This document shows positions 11,194 through 23,202 of a DNA stretch of 64,000 nt, piece after piece. Position numbers and translations under genes: made by a program. The first letter of the stretch is position 1, and each line of letters starts with the position of its first letter. Under the pieces are notes generated by a model. The model was given only the letters and a program-made list of their open reading frames with translations. It was not told where the DNA came from and made no database searches. Source of the DNA: Xanthoparmelia taractica (Eukaryota; Ascomycota; Lecanoromycetes; Lecanorales; Parmeliaceae); contig JANQBS010000126.1 in the NCBI GenBank assembly GCA_033085395.1, forward strand, positions 50,692-114,691. The letters are read 5' to 3'.

Positions 11194-13368
11194 ATTGGCG
11201 GTAAAAGTTCAGAAAAAGGCTCGGTATCCGTGCACGCTGGGTGCAGGCCTAGGAAAGCCAGGTTGTATATGTATGACAATGCAGGGTCGAAGGCCATTCA
11301 TAGGCAACGAACCGGACCTCCAGGTTTGGCAGAGAGGGATAGAGCCCAACACTCACAGGTCAGGTGAATGCTGTATATAGAAACGAAAGAGAAGAAATTC
11401 AAATCTACTTAGAGACGGAGTAGTTAAGAAGCCTTCGACTGGTCGATAAGGGCCAAGTTGTGGATTGAGAGGGTGAGGTCACTAGGATGCACATTCAGCG
11501 CTTAAAGATAGAAGGTGAGTATGACTAGAAGGAATGTTGTAAAGCAAAAGACCGCTCCTTAGTATGAACGAACGAATGTAGTGCATCTCGACTGAGGAAG
11601 CAAAATCGGTGTACTGCTCTGTATGGTCTTATAAGGAAGGTACTCGCAGCTTCAAACGACGCCCGGAGGCGGCTGCACGCTTATGCACGACAGTAGATGG
11701 TGCCCGAATACTGTGAAATATTTGGTTCCCAAATAAAGACACTTCGGTTACCGATCATTCTCTATGCTGGATTTCTGCCGATATGCATTACAGCTGCAAG
11801 GTGAGTGGTGGGTCGCAACTCGGTCCTAGCTTAAGCGTCCAGATATATACTGTAAAGCGCTTGAGCAGAACCCTAGGGCTGACGCGGCGCGGTGATAGTG
11901 TCAATGCGATCCTTGACAAATGCTTGATCCTATCAGAGATAGGCGTCATAGGGCCCGACGATGAATTAAAGGCATACCTAGGCCAACCTATGCAGGGGCT
12001 TGATAACACAAGATTCTCATTAGTCGATAGTGGAAAATAATAACTCACTCTGCAGGCTTTTAAGAGCGCAATCCGGCCGCTCTTATTCGTAGACTGCCTC
12101 CATAAGGATCAGCGGCGAAGGTTTCCGGCTGCCAAAGATGGATAGTCTGCAAAAAACCAGTCAAAACCTTGTCTAGAGAATGACAGTCAGCCTGAATCGT
12201 ATGATAAGCGTACTCAGAGGAAATTTTTCTCCTCTGTGCTGTCGGCGTTTGTGGCGGATGTAGGGTCGCATATTGGCCATCCGCAGTAGCCTGGTAGGAG
12301 CGTTCATAAATTGAAACAGTCTATGACTTCAGTCTCAGTCGTGATAAGTCCGCTTGAAAGGCTAAGCGAGCTGTCGCATTTCGCCAAGTTGCCTTGCTCA
12401 TTCAGCGAATCGCATCATCTTAGAATGGTATCTATTTAACGAATATCATGCAGCCACACCGCCAGTCGCAACGCCGCGCAGTCCGCAGCCAAGGGTTTCC
12501 TGGCCAGGTGACTGAAGGAGGCTTCACATCCCACATCGATGCGAGGGTATGACATCCCACTCGTGGCTTGTTTGAATAGTCCCAATCGAGGAGAGAGTCG
12601 TGTTTCAAAACGGTCCTCCGAGTGTGTCCTTGAGAAGAACCGACTTGCGCCATGTCTTATGAAGACAGCGACACCGTTGCCTCATCAGCACGCTTGCTAC
12701 TGAGGCTGTGGAGCAATAGTTGGCTGCCCCACGGTGGAAAAGCACTCCAGATTCGGGAGCCAAGCAACACAGGCAGAGCTGGGCACCAGGTATGCGTGAA
12801 GATTTTGGAGCTCAGCGCTGATGCACTGGAAAGCGGTTATACGTATTGAGCATTGAACAGTCTGGGTAGGTGGAGTTGTATACCATTGACAGGATAAGCT
12901 GGTAGGCAGGAGCTCTCAAGCGAAAGGGATCAGTGTGATATAGCTTGGCGGGACCAACCTCAAGAGGAGTGCCTTGTCGTCCAACATCTCTCCTGATCTC
13001 ATGCCATATTATTATTCTAAGCTGTTGGACATTATGGTCATTGGTTCTACGATAGTTGTCAAGAATCAAAGCTGATCTTGATTCGCCGATCTCTCGCCCA
13101 AAGCTAAGCCACGGCTAGGGCTTGATCCGCAGGGTGCATGTACCTTAACAGCTGCAAGTACTTTAAGTGTATCCTTAGCCGCGCGGTGGCATGGGGCCCG
13201 TTGATGCGTTCCCGTGGGCGAGACTGCGAGAGCCGAGGACAGCCAACTGTCAAGCATCTTTAACTTGTCACGGAGAATCATTGCAAAATTTTGTCGCAAA
13301 ACCCAACAACTCATGCAATACGGTCTTCGTTTCATGCCATACCAACTTGGATTGCAAAACCGTTGAGG
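11194..13368. other. Intergenic, ~2.2 kb, no supported gene
   Basis: The span separates divergently transcribed genes (membrane protein on -, histidine phosphatase on +) and so should hold both promoters. Open frames at 11783-12040, 12432-12653, 12812-13069 and 13066-13557 show no domain, no start context and no splice partner. I see no tRNA. Confidence 0.5.
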
Positions 13369-15483
13369 ATGGGTCGGCCACCGGCCGTGGTCATCATTGC
13401 GAGGCATTTTAGCCAGGAGCCAAATCGTGAGATTATAGTCTGCTAACGCCAACGCAGGCATGGTGCTAGGCTGGATGCTGCAGACACACAATGGCACCTG
13501 ACCTCTCCAACCCCGTACGATCCTCCGTTGACTTACGGCGGATGGAGACAGTCGCAAGCTCTGGGCGCAAGGATTGCGAGCATATTACATGCACGGGAGG
13601 CCAGCACAAACGCGCATATTCTTGATGGCCTTGACAAACATATGGAAAGGATATCTATTGAAGGCGATGTTGGAGAAAAGCAAGGACGTGGCCATCAGTC
13701 ACACCGTGGAAAGCGACGGAGACACAAGGTCGTCATACATACATCACCATTCCAGAGATGCGTTCAGACGTCCATCGCCATTAGTGCCGGCATAGCCCAG
13801 CATCAAGGACCTGTGAGCCCTATCAGTCATCAGAACCACTCCAGACCACACGTAATGCATTCAGGTTCACCTCATATTCGGGCGATGGATGGTCGGAAAT
13901 CACCACACCTATCAGCAATTGCGGAGCCCGAGGGTCATGGCAGGTCACGACAACGGGGGAAGATTGATCGAACCCTGTTGAGGGTGGACGCTTTTTTGGG
14001 GGAATGGCTTTCGCCAGAATACTTTGACCAAATAACACATCCGCCTGAGTCTAAGATGATGGTGGCAAGCTCAAAAGCATATCTGCTGCATCATGGAGAC
14101 CCTATCAACCTGACACACACGTCCGACCGAAACTCAGCTGGACAGGGTAATTTCCCAGGAGGCTGGCATAGCGGAAGTGCAACAAGCAGCAAATCCTTAC
14201 ATTCTGACGATGACACGGCTCTGGCGGACCTGTCAAGCCTCAGCCGATCTAAGCCTAGATTAGGCCGAGCCAGTAGTCATAGTCTTGGAAGCTCTCCGAA
14301 GCGATCTGATTTGACGTTCAATAGCAGAGCCGAAAGAAGCCGAAGCCCAGAAAGTTCGACCTACGTGCCTCCGACACCTGCGTACGCAATCTCACCTTCA
14401 CAACCTATACCTTCTGGATACGTTTCCCATGCACGCGACGCGTGTGTCAAGGTGGACAATCTTTGGGATAGTCTACGGCCACCACTTGAATGGGGCAGCG
14501 GAGGTGAATATGGAGAAGAATGGAGCGCCATGCACAAGCGCTTCCGAAAAGGCTTGCACGATATGATATCCTGGTACCGCAGTCACGATGAGACCGAGAC
14601 ACTAAAACCCACAAAGGATGACTCTTCAGACAGCCGGAACTCCGGCAGCGAGGACCTAGAGGATTGCGACGACAGTGACACGGACACTGTACTGATCTTG
14701 GTAACCCATGGCGCTGGATGTAATGCCCTGATCGGAGCACTGACGAGCCAACCCGTCCTTTTAGACGTCGGTATGGCTTCATTGACCATGGCTGTTCGGA
14801 AGAGTATTGATTACAAAAGAGTCTCGTCGCCTCAATCTGAGAACGTACCAGCATCTCCATCTCGAGGGCGACATTCGCTCAATGACCTTGGCATCTCGGA
14901 GGACTACGAAGTCAAGATTACCGCTTCAACTGAACACCTACGAGCAGGCTCTCCGTTCTTAGCCGGTCCACAGCCTCAGCCTACTCCGAGCTTGCCGATT
15001 AGAGAAAAGTCTCCGTACAGATATGAACGCCCTGGATTCCTCAATTCCCATCACTCCAAATTCAGCCCTACGAAAGAAAATTTCTACATAGATCCCCCAG
15101 CCAACGACGAATTCGGAGAACTGCAGAGAAGCGCTAGTACTGTCGTCCGATCCTCAGGTGGCCTCTGGAGCATGCCCCTCCCCAAGCAAGTGGACAATAC
15201 TGTCAAACAGGAGAGCAAGCATCCCGGCCTGCAAACGAGCCAGAATGCCGCAGTCAATGCTCGAAAGCTGGACGGTGTCACGGAACGCGTGGCAACAGAT
15301 CGGCGTGAACGACTCAATGGTTCCAGCAATTCCGGTCGAACTTCTCCAACTGGCGTCCTTGATCACCCCAATCAAGGCCATTCCATTGCTCCGAACGGTC
15401 TATGGGGTGCTCCACCGCAAGCGCTCGGAACAGAGCGTGATAAAGGTGCCAAGCGGCGCTGGACGCTATCACAGGCTTCGTGA
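13369..15483 (+). CDS. Histidine phosphatase superfamily protein (phosphoglycerate mutase-like)
   Basis: Two exons, 13369-13403 and 13458-15483, 686 residues. The intron (13404-13457, 54 bases) begins GC rather than GT, has a GCTAAC branch site and ends GCAG; removing it joins ...VVIIAR to HGARLDAAD and rebuilds the catalytic RHG motif at residues 12-14. Other superfamily marks: PPLTYGGWRQSQALG soon after, an Arg in TSPFQRCVQTS, an acidic residue in FLGEWLSPEYF and the second catalytic His in LVTHGAGCNAL. The core is interrupted by a Ser-rich insertion between these motifs and followed by a long disordered C-terminal part, which makes it about twice the usual size of single-domain relatives. 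It should be a cytosolic phosphatase; the substrate is unknown. Confidence 0.85.
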
Positions 15484-15794
15484 ACGGCATTGCGCTATCA
15501 GCCAGTAGTATTCCACTCTCCATGAGATCTTTGAGCAGACGTTACGCATCCCGTCATGCCCGGCACAAGATCATGTTCGCGATAATTTATACATTACGGC
15601 TCTCTTCTCTTGCTTCGACAAAGGCCAGCCTGCTAGCCTATTTATGAAAGTAGGGTATCTGGATACTCAATCATAGTCTTTCCTCACCACCAGAGATATC
15701 CAACAGGCGACTGTGCGGTCTTTAGAAGTATCGTGCTCTAGGGGAATCTAGGTCCTAAGATTATTAAGATTAGAAATCACATGCGCTCTTCTTT
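15484..15794. other. 3'-3' spacer between convergent genes
   Basis: Short spacer between the histidine phosphatase and GPI8 3' ends. No gene, repeat or RNA seen. Confidence 0.5.
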
Positions 15795-17050
15795 TCACCG
15801 CGACTCCAACCAAGAAGCCCCACCCCAAACCAAAACACATCCAAGCAATGCTCCCGCTCCCCAAATGCGTTGACTCCACGCTTCAACTCCCTCAACTTTG
15901 GCTGCGCCCTCGACATTTTCCTTGCCCAAATCCCTCCTTTGTGCGATTACCTCTGGAACAGGTGCCTCACTCTTCTTAATTTCCGCCACTTTGCCCGCTG
16001 CGCGCGCTCTGTTGATAATCTCCTCCAAACTTCTCATATCTTCCCTCCACTCCGTTTCATTCCCGCCTCCGCCCTCGACCTGAACGCCCTGAACATTCCC
16101 AAAGAAATCCATCACCAACCTCTCCCTGCCTTTTTCCTCCCCTCCCGGAAACAAATCCCATCTATATCCCGGATTGCTATGGATCTTGCTCTCATCGTAG
16201 CTACCAAACAAATCCGCTAATGTGAGCTTCGAGGTTGGAGACGTGACTTGCGTTTCTAGAAAGTCAAGGTTGTAGTATGTCCAACGGTCTATGACAGCAA
16301 CACCCACGTCGTTGTCCGCGTGGTGGGAGTAGGATGATTGATCGATTTCGGAGGAACCGGTTGCGATGATGTTGGGCGAGTAAAAGTGCTTGTAGAGGGT
16401 ATTGGCTTGGCAGGTATCAATCATGAAGAGCATTTCGTTGTAGCTATACCACCACTCCGGTCAACCTAGGTTCCAAAATAAGAAAGATGAAGAGCTGAGG
16501 CAGCTCGACCGACATACCGCTTCTTCTCCCACATCTGCTCAAACGCATCCGCCAAATCCCAACTCCCAATCTCCTCACTATCCTGAAACTTCAAAAATTC
16601 GTTCCCTCCATGTCCGGTCATATACACCAGGACATTACTTCCCGCATCGCTTCCCAACCGCTTCCCCCTCGGCACATCCTCTCCTAACCGATCCGTCAAC
16701 AGCCGTATAAAGTTCTCAACCGTAACCTCATACCCGCGATAATCCACTTCTATGTTGTCACCGTACAGATCAAGTGCGCGGTCGGCGTTGTTGTACACGG
16801 TACCGGGGAAGGCGTTGCGCGGGTTGCAGGCCATGTCGTCGGGCAGCATGAGGATAATTTGCGAGTCTGGAATTCCAAGCCGCTTGACGGTGCGGTAGAG
16901 AGAGAGGACGTTGGCGAGATGTCGGTAGTTGAACCAGAAGCGCGAGGTGGAGACTAGGACCGCCCAGTTGGAGGTGTGGGCGGCGAGAGAGGGGGGCAGG
17001 AGGAGGGGGAGGAGAGTTAAGGGGAGCAGGGATAGGGGTGGGAGCTTCAT
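15795..17050 (-). CDS. GPI8: GPI-anchor transamidase catalytic subunit
   Basis: Exons 17050-16518 and 16443-15795, 393 residues; the 74-base intron has a GTATGT donor and joins ...WEKKR to [12 protein letters not shown] in frame. This is the legumain-like cysteine protease (family C13) subunit of the ER GPI transamidase, which cuts the C-terminal signal of precursor proteins and attaches the preformed GPI anchor. Residues 1-23 form a signal peptide (Leu/Pro-rich, ending SLAA). The catalytic dyad is His147 in [10 protein letters not shown] and Cys189 in MIDTCQA. The luminal part is followed by a hydrophobic C-terminal segment ([15 protein letters not shown]), matching the single membrane anchor of yeast Gpi8. 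It is divergent from CDC45 with 493 bases between the starts. Confidence 0.95.
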
Positions 17051-17543
17051 TTCTTGGAAGAAGGTTAGGAGTTAGAGAGCGGTGCGTGGAGGTCGAGAGA
17101 TTGGGCGACTTGGGAGATCACACATGAATATGGATCAATGCATTTGACATATTCTACCGGTAGGATCTGCCGCTAGCATCTTCGGACATTCAGCCCTATG
17201 CATCGCGACTTTTGAGCGCGTCTTGGAGATCAGTATCTTGACAATATCGATATTGTATATGTTTATTTTTCGGCCTTTTCCTCTGGATGTCAAGACGTTG
17301 ACTGCACGCAGCAGGTTGTCTTTCATCTCACGTCTTCCCTGCAAGCGGGCTTTACCGCCAGAACGTGAAAAACACCGATCCAGCTCTCCATGCCATGTTT
17401 AACGCCCCGCCGGTATGTACTTGCTGTGCCATGCTCTTTGACCGTTGTATAAACATTGAAAGAGATGCTCTCAGACCTCGGTCCTAAAACTCCAGCTTTT
17501 TGCACCTTCAAAAGTCTGTTCCTCAATTCAATAAGAGCGCGTC
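17051..17543. promoter_or_regulatory. Divergent GPI8-CDC45 promoter region
   Basis: The 493 bases must carry the promoters of both genes. The 9-mer GAGCGCGTC occurs twice, at 17214-17222 and 17535-17543, the second ending at the CDC45 start codon. GCGC-core elements resemble sites of cell-cycle (E2F/MBF-like) control, which would suit CDC45, but this is inference from a short motif. Confidence 0.35.
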
Positions 17544-20191
17544 ATGTACCTCCCACGCAGTCTGATCTCCCAACTCTACCAACATCTCATACGGAGCAAC
17601 CACCCTCTGTCACCCCCTGTCCTGATCTTAGTCGCACTGGAGCCAGATGCTCTCTGCGCCTGTCGGATCTTCACCGCACTCCTCAAACGCGACTACATAC
17701 AGCACAAGATCCAACCGATCTCCGGCTATGGAGACCTTGCAGAAGCGGGGCGAACCATGGTACAGCCGATGAAGTTACAACAAGGTGGAACTGGAGGGGT
17801 CGTAGTATGCCTCGGTGTAGGGGGACTCGTCGATATGTCAAGCGAATTGGGACTGGATTCCGGTGACCCAGGAGAAGACCTGTCCGGAGGCATCGAAGTA
17901 TGGCTCATTGACGCGCGACGGCCGTGGAACCTGGGAAATGTGTTCGAAGGCGATCCAGCCGCTGTTGCTCTCCGAGAAATCAGCGGCGACGCTGCGGCAA
18001 GAAACCCACATGTTGACAACGGACGAATACAACCGTCATACAAGCCTGGTCGAGGCGGAATCATAGTATATGATGATGGAGACATTGATGAAGAATTGGC
18101 CGCCGAGCGAGAGGCCTACTGTGAGCTCACAAGGATGCAAGGCGTAGAGGATTATGGGGAGGACTTTGATGACTCAGGCGACGAGAGCGAGGTTCTAGAT
18201 TCAATCGAGAACGGACAAGGCTCAAAGAAGCGTAAATCTTGGTCGGACCGAGACGATGAGGACGACGAGAGTCAAGATGGGGGCAGAAGGCCTCGCCAAA
18301 GACGGCGAAGCAATTCTGTATGTGTGGACTTCTTCTGTACATACCTGGCAATGGCTAACACATAAAGAAGATAGGCTCCGTATCCGATTTACCCAGTCGT
18401 CGACGCCAAGGGAGCTCAAGGGCTGTACGACATTCATCTGAAACGTCACCTTTACCTCCATCGCAAGCTTCGTCACCAGGACCGCCGAAACAACCATCGA
18501 TACGAACACTGCGTCGACAGCTCCTCCGTGATCGTCGAAGGTACACTGCCATTCTTGAGAAGTACTATGCCAGTGGCGCAACGTACTCAGAGCCCATCTC
18601 ATCAATTCTCTACTCCTTGGCCGAGGATCTCGGCCGCGAGGACAACGATCTTTTATGGCATGCCATTGTTGGAGTTGGTTCGCTAGAACTCTACGGACGA
18701 AGCATGACTGGGGTTGGAATATCCACCTCCTTAGATGCTGGTGGGTCAGCGGGCTGGGGAGGCGAACGAGGGGAACGAATACGACAAGCACTACGAGACG
18801 AAGTTCGCCGATTGAATCCACCAGATTCTAGCGAGACATCTCGCGAGAGTGGTCGCGGAGAGAGTTCTGGCGTCATACCCACCACAGCTCATTCACCCAC
18901 AGATACCGCGATCCGATTGTCTCCTGAACCCCGCTTCCTCATGATCAGGCATTGGTCACTATATGACAGTATGCTTCATTCTCCTTACTTGGCGTCTCGA
19001 TTACATATATGGAGCGACAGTGGTAGGAAAAGACTGCACAAATTTCTGGCCAAGATGGGAATCAGTTTGAGTCAATGCAAACAGAGCTACACGCACATGG
19101 ATATGGATTTGAAGCGAGGTTTACGCGAAAGGCTGCTAACCTACGCTCCATTATATGGACTAGATGGCCTCGTGCCACCAAGAGCTAGCGCTGATCGTGG
19201 AAGAGAAGGCTGGGGATTCGTAAGAAGCTGGGGCTGGAAAGCGTGTCTAAGTGCACAAGATGTCGGCGTGATAGTCGGAGCGATCCTTGAGGTCGGGAAG
19301 TCCGGCGTAGCCGCAGGCGATTTTTTGACGAAATCGGACCGTGGAAGGGGTGAGCAGCGAGAGCTGGTGGATGAAGACGGCAAGGCAGAGGGTGAAGAAT
19401 GGGTGCGAAGGTTCTGGGAGGCATATGATGCTCTTGAGAAGTAATCAAGGTTCTGATATACTCTGCTTTTACACTGTTCTGACTTGAGACTCAGCATCGA
19501 AGCACTCAAACACGCACTACCAACGGCCCAGCATCTCCACAGGGCTATCTTGCGCACGGGTACCGCCCTGATCGAAAAGCGCCAGATTCGCCATCTACGC
19601 GCTTTTCGAATGGCTGTCGTCAAAGAAGGCCCCGATGTCCAAATGTTCACTCATCCGGCCGCACTGACAAAACTCGCCCTCTGGGTTGGTGAAGCCATCG
19701 CTGAGCAGGAGCGAGATCAGCGCGGTAAGATAGGAAAAGCTGGCCGAAGCACTCCTCTCGTCTTGGCTAGTCTCAATGAAGCCAGGGGCGTATTCGTGGT
19801 GGTCGGCACAGGGGGAGGTGGGGGCGTGGTTGATTTTGCAGCTCGATCTAAGCGAAAAGCTAGGCTGGAAGAGAAAGCAAAGGCTCGAGCCGTTAAGCTT
19901 GCTGAGAAGGAGCGGAAACGGCAGGAAAGAGAGGAGAGGGAAGACAATGACGATGAGCATGAGAGCGAGGAAGAGGAAGAAGAGGATGACGAAAGCGATG
20001 ATGATGACGATGACGATGATGCTGGAGATGGCTATGGGAGGAACCGGTTTGGTAATGCCTTTGAGGAGGTTGCTCAAGAGACAAATGCAAGAGTGAGGAT
20101 TGACAGCTTTGAGCATTGCGTTGTCGAGGTTAAGAAGGAGGACTTGGGAGGCTTTTTGGAAAGTCTGAGCGTGAAGGCTGTGGTTGGCTGA
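17544..20191 (+). CDS. CDC45: Replication initiation factor Cdc45
   Basis: Three exons: 17544-18317, 18368-19440 and 19495-20191, 847 residues. Intron 1 (50 bases) has a GTATGT donor and must use the ATAAAG acceptor at 18367, because the nearby ATAG at 18374 would break the frame; intron 2 (54 bases) has GTAATC. Cdc45 is part of the CMG helicase with Mcm2-7 and GINS and is needed to fire origins and keep forks moving. The N-terminal RecJ/DHH-like fold is seen in LILVALEPDALCACRIFTAL and the following Gly-rich region, then a long acidic linker as in the family, the RRRYTAILEKYYASG block, and the C-terminal helical domain ending GGFLESLSVKAVVG. Between residues ~740 and 800 there is a Lys/Glu-rich coiled stretch followed by a long run of Glu and Asp. 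Confidence 0.95.
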
Positions 20192-20888
20192 AGGATTGGT
20201 ATTGCATAGGCTGGTGTTCTTGAAAGCGAGCATCTTCTGTTTTTTTCTTTGAGCTTGCTGAGAGCCATGATGTACAGGGAAAAGGACAAACACAACATAT
20301 ACATGGAAACCGGCAATAAAACCTTCCACCTGTGACTATGTTTTCCAATTCATTCGATCTTCAGGTTGGCCTAGGGTGTAAAGGAGTGCTGTTGTGAGAA
20401 GAGAATGCAGAGAAAGTGAGGCAAACTCACATCTTTTCACACAACACCCCTCCCTTACTCACCTCTAAAGACAAATAAATATACCGTATAGCATCCGATG
20501 CATGTCTAATAGCAGCAGCTCCCTTCCACCATCCAACCGCAATCTGTCCGACACCCATCCCCGTTCGTTTACCTCTTCCGTTTACGTCCAACCGCACCAT
20601 TCGCCCCCGACGATTATCAGGCCAGGCTAGACAGATACACCACGAGCTATTTCCTGCCTTCTGACAGAATGATTCCTCCTTCTTTACCATCACCTGCTGT
20701 CATCAGCTGCAACGCATCTGGCACCAGCATTCCACATCTCATCAACCCTCTCATATACAGACCTCAACCATAGGCTCTTAACCCTTGATTTCGCATACAA
20801 ACCATTACAAGGTTGCCTTTTCCCTTCACTCCTCCCCTCAACTCTACCACTGACGCATTCTCTCCCAGTCAAACAAACAGAAACCAAA
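20192..20888. other. Intergenic; one doubtful antisense frame
   Basis: A minus-strand frame (20427-20693) contains an ATG-led stretch from about 20610 (MVRLDVNGRGKR...) ending at a good GTGAGT donor near 20460. It could be a first exon of an unrecognised gene, but the next exon would run into the CDC45 3' end and I could not build it. Confidence 0.3.
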
Positions 20889-21407
20889 ATGCCTGTCCTC
20901 CTGTTCCCCCACGCTGCGTATTTCCTCGTCAAGGCATTCCAACCAGCGAAGAATCCTGACACCGGCCGTATTAACTACCGCGAGGTCGGTATCAAATGGG
21001 TCAGATCCGACCTCTATGATCCGGTGCAGCGCGAGCATGCACATAACTATTACCTCACGTTGTGCCCCGAGGTCAGTGAATTGAATGAAACCCTAAGTTT
21101 TAACTCTAGATAGGATCGTGTGCTGATGTGTGTATAGTTCAGCCAGGCTGATAGGGACAAAGTGGCGAGCGAGTGGGCGGATATCCGTCACGCGAGGGAG
21201 GCGGAGGAAAAGAAAGCGGAGGAAAAGAAGGCTGAAGAGCAGAAGAAGGCTGAGGAGAAGAAGGCGGAGAAGAAGCGTAGGATCACCGCCATGCTTGAGG
21301 AGAGTGAGGGCGTCGCGACAAATATCGCGAAGGTGGAGAAGAAGTTGAAAGCTGATGCTGAGGAGAAGAAGGCGAAGAGGTGGATGGATGTCGTGATGGG
21401 AAATTGA
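20889..21407 (+). CDS. Small coiled-coil protein, unknown
   Basis: Exons 20889-21071 and 21138-21407, 150 residues; the 66-base intron has a GTCAGT donor and a TATAG acceptor, phase 0, joining LTLCPE to FSQADRDKVA. The first half is a compact domain (MPVLLFPHAAYFLVKAFQP...GIKWVRSDLYDP). The second half is a Lys/Glu/Ala-rich coiled coil made of EEKKAEE-type repeats, ending MDVVMGN. No signal peptide is clear, although the N-terminus is moderately hydrophobic. I do not recognise the family. The ATG context (CAAAATGCC) is good. Confidence 0.7.
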
Positions 21408-21918
21408 TTGCACATTGTGGACCTGATGGGGATAAATGTGGAATAGCTTGCTAGGGATGATGATCGAGTAGCAATCGCCCTCAATCAAAGGATTGTTTCG
21501 TCTTGAGAATAGCATAGACGAGAGATACCTTGACTGGAGCTAGAATTGAGTTGAATGCTCGGTCTGAAACCCAAATAGCCACAGAGACTCATGTTGACCG
21601 AATTCCCTATAACTGCAGAGAGACTGATTTTGCGCTTCGTTGCTTACTGAGAAGGACAGCTTAGACGATTAGAGGCTCAGGAAGGGATTTTCTGTTTGGT
21701 ACTAATGGCCTGCCATTTTGATATTCTGGAGCAAATTCCTTTGGCGTATCATAAGTCAACGCAGCATGACTTCTCTGTCAATCAACAGTTTTAGTAACTA
21801 TGCACGTGGTCAATGATCTGTTTCTAGCATGCTTCCCGTCGGCAGAACCAGTAGTCTATAGCTCTCGTGTCGTTGCTCATCAACGGTCGTTATCTGTGAT
21901 CATCTTTCTAGCTTCAGA
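21408..21918. other. 3'-3' spacer
   Basis: Spacer between convergent genes. The frames seen here are antisense shadows of the coiled-coil gene or short random frames. No feature supported. Confidence 0.5.
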
Positions 21919-22693
21919 TTACCTTGCCGTCAACCTCGCCTCTACCTTTTCCCTCTCCTGCTCTTTCATCTCCCTAAGCTCTTCCTTCGTAGTGTCAAAC
22001 CTCGCATTCACCTGATTGAAGGGATTCTCCGGACTTCGTTCGAACTCCTTTCTGATCATGTCTTCTCTCTGCTTCTTCCTTAGCCCTTTATGCTCTTCCT
22101 CCAACTCTGGCATGCGTCTAGCCTCATACGCCGCATACGCAGCCTTGAATCTTCTCTCCGGGTGTCTGTCGATCTTTTCCGAAGGGTTAGCGGAGGTGAG
22201 GGAAAGGGCGTCGAGAGCATTGTCGATGCCAGTGGCGTTGAGGGTGGGATTGGCTTTTGACGCTGACGAAGAGGGTTCGTCGTCAAGTGAAGAGAGATCA
22301 AGGCCTTTGATCTTTTTAACGGCGGTTTTGGCGTTCTTAGGTGTGGAACGAGCGTCTTTTTCTTCGGCGGCGAGGAGGGCATCTTTCTCCGCTTTTTTCC
22401 GTGCGGCTTCTTGTTTCTTTGCATCGGCTTCCTCTCTGTGGGTGTGCTTAGCAAGCAATCGAGTACTGAGGGTGAGGTAAGTACTTTTTAGCATTGGATT
22501 TTGCGCCTTTGCTCCATTCTTGATCTTCAGACGCTGCTTTCTTCGCACTTTCCGCTGCAGCCTTCTGGTTTGCTACCTCGGCTTTCTAAAGAAGCGGTTA
22601 ACTGTTACGTTCCTGAGAACAAAGAACACAGCACCGGACCTTTGCATTGCCCGCAGCCTTCTTGCTGTTCTCTCCCGCCTGCTTCTTAGGCAT
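21919..22693 (-). CDS. CCDC124/Lso2-like ribosome-associated protein
   Basis: Three exons: 22693-22640, 22585-22485 and 22435-21919, 223 residues. Donors are GTCCGG and GTACTT, both weaker than usual, but the spliced product reads continuously: MPKKQAGENSKKAAGNAK, then KAEVANQKAAAESAKKAAS, then EEADAKKQEAARKKAEKDA. This is the CCDC124 family (the yeast relative is Lso2), which binds idle 80S ribosomes at the tRNA and GTPase centres during dormancy and helps restart translation. Typical marks are the Lys/Ala-rich N-terminal helix, the Ser-rich linker with IDNALDALSLT, and the C-terminal domain HPERRFKAAYAAYEARRMPE ending with ENPFNQVNARFDTTKEE. It is longer than yeast Lso2 and fits animal and filamentous-fungal CCDC124. 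Confidence 0.88.
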
Positions 22694-23202
22694 GCTGAAC
22701 CTTTGTCGGATGCAGATCCCTGGAGCAGGAGATGTATTTTATCTGATCCGAAATACTCGTAGGGGCAGGAGGTTCAGGAACTAGAGTGTCATGTGTTCAC
22801 CAAGATTCAATCGTCGAGCGTTGACTGATGGCGGGCGCCGCTATTTGTCCCACCAATGCATCATCATCCGCCGATAAAATAACAGTAACCCTAATATTCT
22901 TAGGGCTTTGTTGTTAGCAGCCTGCTCTAGCCTTGGTAACTACTGTTGTACATCGTTCGTGCTATACTTCATGACACAAAACTGACGACATCGGTGCTGC
23001 ATAGACAACTGGGTATGTCAATGTCCATGAAGACTGCTGTAGGCCTAAGCCAAGCCAAGTACGCTATGCTGACTCTGGCCACCGAAAGGCTCCATGCTAG
23101 TAGCACCTGCTATCTTTGTCACTCCACTCAAAACAAATCTCTTTTCTTAATTTCTCGAATACCTTTTATTAAATATCATACTCTGAAGTCCGATCGCTTA
23201 TG
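22694..23202. other. Divergent intergenic
   Basis: Promoter region of the CCDC124-like gene (-) and upstream of the F-box pseudogene (+). No gene or repeat seen. Confidence 0.5.

Noticed and set aside
13066..13557. 163-codon minus-strand frame over the 5' end of the histidine phosphatase
   Set aside because: It overlaps the RHG-coding exons and has no domain; it is a shadow.
19960..20030. GA-rich tract as a possible repeat or regulatory GAGA element
   Set aside because: It is the coding sequence of the Glu/Asp run in CDC45.
19595..20329. 244-codon minus-strand frame
   Set aside because: It is the antisense of the acidic/basic CDC45 C-terminal region; composition follows from the repeats.
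22016..22480. 154-codon plus-strand frame
   Set aside because: Antisense of the CCDC124-like exon 3.
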